Source: Humibacillus xanthopallidus (GTDB lineage Bacteria; Actinomycetota; Actinomycetes; Actinomycetales; Dermatophilaceae). From it: DNA of 64,000 nucleotides. A program made the translations under genes and the position numbers. Location: positions 434,001 to 498,000 of the forward strand of contig NZ_VFPM01000003.1 in the NCBI RefSeq assembly GCF_006716675.1, given 5' to 3'. Positions 26,386 through 33,533 of the stretch are shown here, one piece after another. The notes beneath the pieces were generated by a model. The model did no database searches. It saw nothing but the letters and a program-made list of their open reading frames with translations, and was not told the DNA's origin. Position 1 is the stretch's first letter. Each line of letters opens with the position of its first letter.

Positions 26386-27398
26386 GCATCGTTCCTCCCC
26401 ACGACCCCACGGACCCCACGGCCCCCCGGCTGACCGACCTCGAACCCCAGGCGGAGGCGCCGGCCTTCCTCACCCCGGAGGACGTCGACGAGCGGCCCCT
26501 CGAGGCCCGTCACATCGAAGGGCGCAGCCCGTGGCTCCTCGCGTGGCAGCGGCTGCGCCGCGACCGGGTGGCGATGGGCTCCCTCGTCGTCATCGGGCTC
26601 ATCATCCTCCTCGCCATCTTCGCCCCGGTGACGACGGCGATCACGGGACACCCGCCGAACGAGCAGTACCGCGAGACCGGCCTGTCCCCCGACGGCCTCC
26701 CCCTCCCACCGAGCTCGGAGTTCTGGCTGGGCACCGACGACCTCGGGCGCGACATCTTCGTGCGGATCGCCTACGGCGCCAGGGTCTCGCTCCTCGTCGG
26801 TGTCGCAGCCACGCTCATGACGGTGCTGATCGGCGTCGTCGTCGGGCTGGCGGCCGGCTTCCTCGGGGGCGCCGTCGACACGCTGCTCGCCCGCCTCATC
26901 GACCTCGTGCTGTCGATCCCGTTCCTGCTCGTCGCCATCGCGCTCGTGTCGATCACCGGGCCGAGCCTCGCCGTGACCGTGCTCGTCATCGGCTTCTTCA
27001 GCTGGGCGGCGGTCGCCCGCATCGTCCGAGGTCAGGTGCTGTCGCTGCGCGAACGGGAGTTCGTCGAGGCGGCGCGCTCGCTGGGGGCCTCCGACCGCCG
27101 CATCATGTTCGTCGACATCATGCCCAACATCCTCGCCCCCGTCATCGTCTATGCGTCCCTGCTCATCCCGGTCGTCATCGTCGTCGAGGCGACGCTGTCC
27201 TACCTCGGCCTCGGGCTCGCGCCGCCGACGGCCGACTGGGGCGGCATGATCAGCGACGCCCAGAACTACTACACGACGGCGTGGTGGTTCATGGTCTTCC
27301 CCGGACTGGCCCTGCTGATGACGACCCTGGCCTTCAACCTGTTCGGCGACGGCGTGCGCGACGCGTTCGACCCGCGCAGCGACCGGATCTTCGAGTGA
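26382..27398 (+). CDS. Peptide ABC transporter permease (OppC/DppC-like)
   Basis: The 338-residue membrane permease has the OppC N-terminal segment (SPWLLAWQRLRRDRVAMGSLVVIG) and the inner-membrane component loop EAARSLGASDRRIMFVDIMPN that couples to the ATPase. It has about six hydrophobic segments, and TDDLGRDIFVRIAYGARVSL is the usual DppC entry to the core. An acidic N-terminal extension of about 40 residues precedes the first helix. Unusually, it precedes the OppB-like gene rather than following it. Confidence 0.92.
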   Translation: MSIVPPHDPTDPTAPRLTDLEPQAEAPAFLTPEDVDERPLEARHIEGRSPWLLAWQRLRRDRVAMGSLVVIGLIILLAIFAPVTTAITGHPPNEQYRETGLSPDGLPLPPSSEFWLGTDDLGRDIFVRIAYGARVSLLVGVAATLMTVLIGVVVGLAAGFLGGAVDTLLARLIDLVLSIPFLLVAIALVSITGPSLAVTVLVIGFFSWAAVARIVRGQVLSLREREFVEAARSLGASDRRIMFVDIMPNILAPVIVYASLLIPVVIVVEATLSYLGLGLAPPTADWGGMISDAQNYYTTAWWFMVFPGLALLMTTLAFNLFGDGVRDAFDPRSDRIFE

Positions 27399-27410
27399 GG
27401 GGCTGAGTCG

Positions 27411-28370
27411 ATGGCACGCTTCCTCCTCCGCCGACTGGCTCTGGGCCTGCTCATCATGTGGCTCATCTCCCTGGCCGTCTTCGCCCTCTTCTTCATCGCC
27501 CCCAACGACGTCGCGCGCACCCTGGCCGGCCGCCAGGCGACCCCCGAGACGGTCGCGCTCATCTCGGCGCGGCTCGGTCTCGACCAGCCGATCTGGAAGC
27601 AGTACCTCGACTTCCTCGGCAAGGCGCTGCACGGCGACCTGGGCTACGACTACTACCACCAGGTGCCGGTCACCGAGATCATGGCGCAGGCGCTGCCGAT
27701 CACCCTGAGCCTCGTCGTGGGCGGCGCCATCATCTGGCTCGTCATGGGCGTCTTCAACGGCGTCGTCTCGGCGATCCGCCCGCGGTCGGTCACCGACCGC
27801 TCGCTCACCGCCTTCGCACTCTTCTTCTACTCCATGCCGACCTTCTTCCTCGGCCTGCTCCTGCTCTACTTCCTCTACTACCAGCTGACCGTCGCCGGCT
27901 ACCCGATCTTCCCGCCGGGCGGCTACGCGCCCCTGAGCGAAGGCTTCGGGCCGTGGCTGCAGCACATGATCCTGCCGTGGTTCACGCTCGCCCTCGTCTC
28001 GGCCGCGACCTACACCCGCCTCACCCGCGCCTCGATGCTCGAGGTCCTCGGCGAGGACTACGTGCGCACCGCCCGAGCCAAGGGCATCCGCGAGAGCCGC
28101 GTCATCACGCGGCACGCCCTGCGCGCGGCCCTGACCCCGATCGTCACCCAGTTCGGCATCGACGTGGGCGCGCTCGTCGGAGGCGTCGTCGTCACGGAGA
28201 CGGTCTTCAGCCTGCCCGGCCTCGGCAAGACCTCGATCGATGCCATCAACCAGCAGGACCTGCCGGTCATCATCGGAATCGTCCTGTTCGCCTCGCTCGC
28301 GGTCGTCGTGGCCAACATCGTCGTCGACATCTTCTATGCCGTGCTCGACCCCCGCGTGCGGCTCCACTGA
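27411..28370 (+). CDS. Peptide ABC transporter permease (OppB/DppB-like)
   Basis: The 319-residue permease starts MARFLLRRLALGLLIMWLIS and shows the DppB signatures RLGLDQPIWKQYLDFLGKAL and HGDLGYD, and the coupling loop RTARAKGIRESRVITRHALR. Around six membrane helices are expected. It is the last gene of the transporter run, 12 bases after the OppC-like stop. A 13-base palindrome (TGAGGT-C-ACCTCA, 28383-28395) lies just downstream. Confidence 0.92.
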   Translation: MARFLLRRLALGLLIMWLISLAVFALFFIAPNDVARTLAGRQATPETVALISARLGLDQPIWKQYLDFLGKALHGDLGYDYYHQVPVTEIMAQALPITLSLVVGGAIIWLVMGVFNGVVSAIRPRSVTDRSLTAFALFFYSMPTFFLGLLLLYFLYYQLTVAGYPIFPPGGYAPLSEGFGPWLQHMILPWFTLALVSAATYTRLTRASMLEVLGEDYVRTARAKGIRESRVITRHALRAALTPIVTQFGIDVGALVGGVVVTETVFSLPGLGKTSIDAINQQDLPVIIGIVLFASLAVVVANIVVDIFYAVLDPRVRLH

Positions 28371-28382
28371 GCCGCTCCGCAG

Positions 28383-28395
28383 TGAGGTCACCTCA
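28383..28395. promoter_or_regulatory. Short palindrome between oppB-like and coiled-coil genes
   Basis: TGAGGT and ACCTCA flank a single base. It could be an operator or a weak terminator. A -10-like CAAAAT for the next gene lies at 28475-28480, without a good -35. Confidence 0.3.
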
Positions 28396-28526
28396 AACCG
28401 GGCCAGACCCACCCGTGCCTCAATCGTGACGGTGCCGAAGCCGACCTGCTTGGGCGTGTTGGGGTGTGGCCTGTCAAAATGGCGGCTGTCCACCCCTCCC
28501 AGCTCCACCCCCTGCATTGGACGGTC

Positions 28527-29744
28527 ATGATCGACAGACCACACTTCAAGTTCTCCCGTCGCGGCTACGAGCCCGAAGAGGTCGACTCCTTCATCGAGTC
28601 GCAGAACCGCACCCTCCAAGCCGCCAAGAAGGACGCTGCCGAGCGCAGCGTCGAGCTCACGAAGCTCAACGCCGCCCTGACCGACCTCCGGGGACAGCTC
28701 GGTCAGCAGTCGCGCGTGATGGCCGACCTCAAGAAGCAGAACACGCCGGCTCCTGCGCAGACGTTCGCCGACCTGGGCGAGCGGATCGCCCAGATCCTCA
28801 CGCTCGCCGAGCAGGAGGCCGCCGACATGAAGAGCCGTGCGGTCGCCGAGGCCGACGAGATCCGCGAGCGCGCCAACCGGTCGGCCGCTGAGCTCAAGTC
28901 GACGACGACGACGTATGCGGAGCAGGCCCGGGCCCGTGCCGACGAGGAGGCCGTGCGGATCATCGCCCAGGCCAACCGCGAGGCCCAGGCCATCGTCGCC
29001 GAGGCCCAGAGCGTCACCGCGGCCCAGCGCCAGGAGGCGGCAGCCGAGTTCGAGGCCCACCGCCTGCGCGCCTCCACCGCGTCCGCCGAGCTCGAGATGT
29101 CGCTCGCCGCCCGCCGTGAGCAGGCCGACACGGAGTTCGAGCAGCGCCGCAAGCAGCAGGAGCAGCTGCTCGCCGAGTCCGAGACGCGGCTGCGCCAGAT
29201 CACCGAGCGCGGTGAGCGCGAGGCTGCCGACCTGCGAGCCAGGGCCGAGCGCACGCTCGAGAACGCCCAGTCGCAGGCCGACCAGATCGTCTCCGAGGCC
29301 CGCGACCACGCCTCGCGCCTGCGTGAGGAGTCCGACCGCGAGCTGGCGGCTGCCACGGCGCAGCGCAACAGCATCACCGCCCAGCTGGCCAACGTCCGTC
29401 AGATGCTCTCGACCCTCGGTGGCGGCGCCCTCGCCGACGTCCTCGGCAGTGAGACGGCCGCTCCGAAGGCCGAGGAGCGGGCTCCTGCAGCCGCCCCCGA
29501 GTCCGAGCAGCAGGCCGAGCCGCAGGCGCAGCAGGCGCAGCAGGACGACTCGGCCGGCGACAACGGTCAGCCCGGCTCAGGCGACGAGGACGCTTCTGAG
29601 GAGCCGGTCGACGAGTCGGCGCAGGAGTCCGGAGACGCCGCGGCTGACGACACCGCTGAGCAGGAGGGCGAGCAGCCCTACGGCTCGACCGCGTCGTCCT
29701 ACTACCAGCGCGGCAACGCGCCCGTGGGTGCCTCGACGAACTGA
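28527..29744 (+). CDS. DivIVA-like coiled-coil protein with acidic C-terminal tail
   Basis: The protein has 405 residues from the ATG at 28527, chosen because it starts at MIDRPHFKFSRRGYEPEEVD; an upstream in-frame start at 28464 would add 21 residues. This N-terminal segment resembles the lipid-binding DivIVA motif (aromatic, arginine/glycine, EVDSF). About 230 residues of alanine/glutamate/arginine-rich coiled coil follow (roughly residues 30-310), then a disordered tail rich in Glu, Asp, Gln, Ala and Ser, ending in a Tyr/Ser/Gly segment. It may be a polarity or cytoskeletal scaffold of the Scy/FilP type. It is convergent with prcA and ends at a strong terminator. Confidence 0.7.
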   Translation: MIDRPHFKFSRRGYEPEEVDSFIESQNRTLQAAKKDAAERSVELTKLNAALTDLRGQLGQQSRVMADLKKQNTPAPAQTFADLGERIAQILTLAEQEAADMKSRAVAEADEIRERANRSAAELKSTTTTYAEQARARADEEAVRIIAQANREAQAIVAEAQSVTAAQRQEAAAEFEAHRLRASTASAELEMSLAARREQADTEFEQRRKQQEQLLAESETRLRQITERGEREAADLRARAERTLENAQSQADQIVSEARDHASRLREESDRELAAATAQRNSITAQLANVRQMLSTLGGGALADVLGSETAAPKAEERAPAAAPESEQQAEPQAQQAQQDDSAGDNGQPGSGDEDASEEPVDESAQESGDAAADDTAEQEGEQPYGSTASSYYQRGNAPVGASTN

Positions 29745-29761
29745 CGTCCCAGGGCTTGCAC

Positions 29762-29800
29762 GACGGAGGCCGTCCACCCATCAGGTGGACGGCCTCCGTC
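29762..29800. terminator. Strong bidirectional hairpin between convergent genes
   Basis: A perfect 17-bp stem (29762-29778 with 29784-29800) closes a 5-base CATCA loop. It lies between the 3' ends of the coiled-coil gene and prcA. There is no T-run, as is usual in actinobacteria. Confidence 0.8.
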
Positions 29801-29884
29801 ATCTGCTGCCGTGTGCCGGGTGGCCCGGCCGCGTGCCCGGGCATCGGTCCGCGCCCGGCCACACCTGCCTCGGGGGGACGGTCG

Positions 29885-30700
29885 TCAGACCGCGGGCCCC
29901 GGGTCGCTCGGCGAGGAGGTGCCGTCGTCGGCGCTGTCACCGCTCAGCACCTCGGGATGGCCCGGGTGGCCCTCGTCCGTGCTCGGAGCGTCTGACGTGG
30001 GGTTGACGTGGCTCAGCAGGCTGGTCAGCAGGGGCCCGACGATGCGCCGGAAGGTGCGGCGCGGACGCTCCCGGTCGAGGACCGCGACCTCGAGCTGTGA
30101 GGCCCCGATCTCGCGGCGCTCACCGTTGTCGCCCGACGCGGCGAGCACGTCGACCGCGAGCCGGAGCGACTCGCCGAGCGAGAGGCCCGGCCGCCAGGCC
30201 GCCCCGAGCCGCTCCTCGGCCTTCTCGCTCGCTCCGCCCATGACGACGAAACCCTGCTCGTCGGCGACGGACCCGTCGTAGGTGAGGCGGAAGATCTGGT
30301 CCTCCTCGGGCGTGAGCCCCACCTCCGCCACGACGATCTCGATCTCGAAGGGCTTGGACTCCTGGGTGAAGACGGCTCCGAGCGTCTGCGCATACGTGTT
30401 GGCGAGGGCCCTCGCGGTGACGTCGGTGCGGTCGTAGGAGTAGCCCCGCAGGTCGGCGTAGCGGATGCCCGCGACCCGGAGGCTCTCGAACTCGTTGTAG
30501 CGGCCGACCGCGCCGAAGGCGATCCGGTCGTAGATCTCGGACACCTTGTGCAAGGCACGGGAGGGGTTCTCCGCGACGAAGGCGATGCCCTTGTCGTAGC
30601 CGAGCACGATGACCGAGCGTCCACGCGCAATTCCCTTGCGCGCGAAGTCCGCCCGGTCCTTCATGACCTGCTCGGGCGGGACGTAGAACGGCATGCTCAT
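29885..30700 (-). CDS. prcA: 20S proteasome alpha subunit
   Basis: PrcA forms the outer rings of the core particle and gates entry. The 271-residue protein begins [24 protein letters not shown], the alpha-subunit gating N-terminus, followed by [20 protein letters not shown]. The C-terminus has an extension of about 45 residues rich in Ser, Asp, Gly and Pro (from [12 protein letters not shown] region), longer than minimal subunits and probably disordered. Its ATG overlaps the prcB stop (ATGA), so subunits are co-translated. It is the last gene of the dop-pup-prcB-prcA run. Confidence 0.97.
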   Translation of the reverse strand: MSMPFYVPPEQVMKDRADFARKGIARGRSVIVLGYDKGIAFVAENPSRALHKVSEIYDRIAFGAVGRYNEFESLRVAGIRYADLRGYSYDRTDVTARALANTYAQTLGAVFTQESKPFEIEIVVAEVGLTPEEDQIFRLTYDGSVADEQGFVVMGGASEKAEERLGAAWRPGLSLGESLRLAVDVLAASGDNGERREIGASQLEVAVLDRERPRRTFRRIVGPLLTSLLSHVNPTSDAPSTDEGHPGHPEVLSGDSADDGTSSPSDPGPAV

Positions 30701-31530
30701 CGGGCACCCCCGGGGTTGTCGCGTCGCGCGGCCACGATCCGTTGCACGTGGGCCTCGAGGTCGGGCTGGGAGACGAAGCGGGAGCCCATCCGGTCGACGA
30801 CAGCCACCGTCGGCCAGATCTGGCGGCCGAGGTCGGGGCCACCGGTGGCCGAGTCGTCGTCGGCGGCGTCGTAGAGCGCCTCGACGGCGATGCCGACGGC
30901 CGCCTCCTCGGCGAGGCCCGGGCGCCAGAGCTTCTTGAGCGAGCCCCGGGCGAAGACCGAGCCGGAGCCGGTCGAGTGGTGGCCTCCCTCGATGTAGCAG
31001 CCGCCCGTAACGTCATAGGAGTAGATGCGTCCCGCGTCGGTCTCGAGGTCGAAACCGGCATAGGTCGGCACGACGGTCAGGCCCTGCATGGCGAGCGCGA
31101 GATTGCCCCGGATCATCGAGGCGAGGCGGTTGGCCTTGCCCTCGAGCGACATGATCGCGCCCTCGATCTTCTCGTAGTGCTCCAGCTCGACCTGGTAGAG
31201 GCGGACGAGCTCGATGGCCACCCCGGCGGTGCCGGCGATGCCGACGACGCTGTAGCTGTCGGCGGCGAAGACCTTCTCCATGTCACGGTTGGCGATGACG
31301 TTGCCCATCGTCGCCCGGCGGTCGCCGGCCATGATGACGCCGCCGTCGAAGAGCAGCGAGACGATCGTCGTCCCGTGCGGCGCCTCGAGGCTGGCCCCCG
31401 ACGGCAGGGGGCGGCCCGAGGGCAGCAGCTCGGGGCGGTAGGCGCTGACGAAGTCGGTGAAGGACGAGCTGCCCGCGACGAGGAAGGCGTCGTCGAGCCG
31501 GCGGGCCCGCCCCGTGGGGTCGGCCGTCAC
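30697..31530 (-). CDS. prcB: 20S proteasome beta subunit (catalytic)
   Basis: PrcB is the Thr-protease subunit of the core particle. The 277-residue precursor has a 53-residue propeptide that should be cleaved at HG53|T54[10 protein letters not shown] to expose the catalytic Thr54; GDRRATMGN supplies the conserved Asp and Arg-rich loop. It starts at a GTG overlapping the pup stop (GTGA) and overlaps prcA at its end, giving tight coupling of Pup and protease. Confidence 0.97.
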   Translation of the reverse strand: MTADPTGRARRLDDAFLVAGSSSFTDFVSAYRPELLPSGRPLPSGASLEAPHGTTIVSLLFDGGVIMAGDRRATMGNVIANRDMEKVFAADSYSVVGIAGTAGVAIELVRLYQVELEHYEKIEGAIMSLEGKANRLASMIRGNLALAMQGLTVVPTYAGFDLETDAGRIYSYDVTGGCYIEGGHHSTGSGSVFARGSLKKLWRPGLAEEAAVGIAVEALYDAADDDSATGGPDLGRQIWPTVAVVDRMGSRFVSQPDLEAHVQRIVAARRDNPGGAR

Positions 31531-31733
31531 TCTCCGCCCTTCTGGACGAACCCGCGCACGAACTCCTCGGCGTTGGACTCGAGCACCCCGTCGATCTCGT
31601 CGAGGACGCTGTCGATGTCGTCGCTCAGGCCCTCCTTGACGGCGGCTCCCGACGGCGCCGCGGGCGGTGCCTCGGGGGCGTCGGGCACCTCGTCCTCACG
31701 GCGCTGCGGCTTTGCGTGTTCCTGACCCGGCAT
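31527..31733 (-). CDS. pup: Prokaryotic ubiquitin-like protein Pup, ending in Gly-Gly-Glu
   Basis: This 68-residue, intrinsically disordered tag marks proteins for the proteasome. The C-terminal half ([20 protein letters not shown] then [12 protein letters not shown]) is the Mpa-binding helix and ligation tail. The last residue is already glutamate, unlike the GGQ of mycobacteria, so deamidation by Dop is unnecessary before ligation. A perfect AGGAGG ribosome site lies 6 bases from the ATG. It is translated just ahead of prcB with a 4-base overlap. Confidence 0.97.
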   Translation of the reverse strand: MPGQEHAKPQRREDEVPDAPEAPPAAPSGAAVKEGLSDDIDSVLDEIDGVLESNAEEFVRGFVQKGGE

Positions 31734-31767
31734 GGCTACCTCCTGGGACGTGTGACCTCTTCCCCCG

Positions 31768-31773
31768 ACCCTA
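31768..31773 (-). promoter_or_regulatory. -10 box of a separate pup-prcBA promoter
   Basis: TAGGGT on the minus strand lies 34 bases before the pup ATG, leaving a leader of about 28 bases that contains AGGAGG. The -35 is poor. The rest of the 212-base dop-pup gap (31734-31945) shows no gene. Confidence 0.4.
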
Positions 31774-31945
31774 ACGCGTGAGCCCGTCGTGACCGAGCAC
31801 CGGGCAGAGGTCGCGGACGGCATACGGGCGGGGTCGGAGGGGCTCGTCCTCGCCCCGGGAACCCCCGTGCACCACGGGCGCCCGGCCCTCACCCTCAGGG
31901 ATGCCGCACCGGAGTCCGGTTGCCAGGCAGACGCGCCGTCCCGCC

Positions 31946-33466
31946 TCAGTCGGGTGTCGCGAGCCCGCGGAGCAGGGCGGTCACGTCGGCACTCTCCTCG
32001 AGGAGCGTCCCGACCTGCGCCCGGGTGCCGCGCTCGGGCTCGAGGATCGGCACGCGCTGCAGGCTCGCGTGACCGGGCACGTCGAAGACGACGGAGTCCC
32101 AGCTGGCCGAGAACACCTCGGACCCGAAGCGACGCACACAGCTGCCTCGGAACCACGCACGGGTGTCCTCGGGCGGCGTCGTCTGGGCAGCGCGGACCTG
32201 CTCGGGAGTGACGAGGTCGACGGTGCGGCCCCGGTCGCGAAGGCGGTGCACGAGCCCCTTCTCGGGGCGCACGTCGGCCCACTGGATGTCGACGGCTGCG
32301 AGGCGGTGGTCGTCCCAAGCCAGGCCGTCACGGGCTCGGAAGCCCTCGAGGAGCTGGAGCTTCGTCACCCAGTCGAGCATGCCCGCGCACGACATGACGT
32401 CGTGGCCGAGCCGGGTCAGCACGTCCTCCCACAGCGTCATCACCTCGGTCGTGGCCTCGGGCTCGGGATCGTCGCCCCGCAGCTCGAGCCAGCGCTTGGC
32501 CGCCTCGAGGTAGAGCCACTGCACGTCGAGCCCGGTCATGACCCGGCCGTCGACGAGCTCGACGGTGGCGCGCAGGGTGGGGTCGTGCGACACGGTCTGC
32601 AGGGCCGCCACCGGACGACGGATCGACCAGTCCTCGGTCAGGTGCCCGTCCTCGATCATGCCGAGCACGAGCGAGGTCGTGCCGACCTTGAGCAGGCCCG
32701 CGACGTCGAGCAGGTTGGCGTCGCCGATGATGACGTGCAGGCGGCGGTAGCGGTCGGCGACGGCGTGCGGCTCGTCGCGGGTGTTGATGATGGGTCGCTT
32801 GAGCGTCGTCTCGAGACCGACCTCGGTCTCGAAGAAGTCGGCCCGCTGGGAGATCTGGTAGCCCGCTCCCCTGCTGTCGACGCCGATGCCCACCCGCCCG
32901 GCGCCGCAGACGACCTGCCGGGTGACGAAGAACGGGATGAGGTGGCGCACGATGTCGGGGAAGGCCGTGCGTCGCGGCATGAGGTAGTTCTCGTGGGTGC
33001 CGTAGGACTGGCCCTTGCCGTCCGCGTTGTTCTTGTAGAGGTTGACCGGCGGCTGCCCCGGGCGTGAGGCCAGCAGGCGCACGGACTCGAGCGCGATCGC
33101 GTCACCGGCGCGGTCCCAGATGACGGCGTCGCGCGGCAGGGTCACCTCGGGCGAGCTGTACTCCGGGTGGGCGTGGTCGACGTAGTAGCGCGCGCCGTTC
33201 GTCAGCACGACGTTGGCGAGGGTCGGGTCCTCGATGTCGGTGAGCTGGCTGGGGTCGGCGGACAGCCGGTCGAGCTGCCACCCGCGAGCGTCGCGCAGGG
33301 GGTCCTCGAAGGCGTAGTCCCAGCTCGACTGGTTGGAGCGGATGCCCTGCGCGGCGGCATACACGCTGATCACCTGCCCCGAGAGGAACATCGGGTTGGC
33401 CATCGGGTCGCCCGGCACGGAGATGCCGTACTCGGTCTCGAGCCCCATGATCCGCCGCACCGTCAT
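31946..33466 (-). CDS. dop: Depupylase/Pup deamidase Dop
   Basis: Dop removes Pup from substrates and, where Pup ends in Gln, deamidates it. The 506-residue protein starts MTVRRIMGLETEYGISVPG with metal-binding Glu10, has a Dop-specific insertion (SGQVISVYAAAQGIRSNQSS) and the catalytic-type Asp97 in ARYYVDHAHPEYSSPE. Because Pup here ends in Glu, its main role is probably depupylation. The ATG at 33466 has a TATCGT -10-like box 7 bases upstream (33474-33479), suggesting a leaderless mRNA; the open frame continues further but only with unlikely residues. Confidence 0.97.
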   Translation of the reverse strand: MTVRRIMGLETEYGISVPGDPMANPMFLSGQVISVYAAAQGIRSNQSSWDYAFEDPLRDARGWQLDRLSADPSQLTDIEDPTLANVVLTNGARYYVDHAHPEYSSPEVTLPRDAVIWDRAGDAIALESVRLLASRPGQPPVNLYKNNADGKGQSYGTHENYLMPRRTAFPDIVRHLIPFFVTRQVVCGAGRVGIGVDSRGAGYQISQRADFFETEVGLETTLKRPIINTRDEPHAVADRYRRLHVIIGDANLLDVAGLLKVGTTSLVLGMIEDGHLTEDWSIRRPVAALQTVSHDPTLRATVELVDGRVMTGLDVQWLYLEAAKRWLELRGDDPEPEATTEVMTLWEDVLTRLGHDVMSCAGMLDWVTKLQLLEGFRARDGLAWDDHRLAAVDIQWADVRPEKGLVHRLRDRGRTVDLVTPEQVRAAQTTPPEDTRAWFRGSCVRRFGSEVFSASWDSVVFDVPGHASLQRVPILEPERGTRAQVGTLLEESADVTALLRGLATPD

Positions 33467-33533
33467 GGTCAGGACGATAACCGGCGCCGGGTGGCTCCCT
33501 CTCCCCCGCCCGCCGTATGCCGCCGGGCCGGGG

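Noticed and set aside
26298..29309. Very long minus-strand open frame opposite the transporter and coiled-coil genes
   Set aside because: It mirrors codon positions of well-supported plus-strand genes; composition is Arg/Gly/Asp/Val shadow sequence with no domain.
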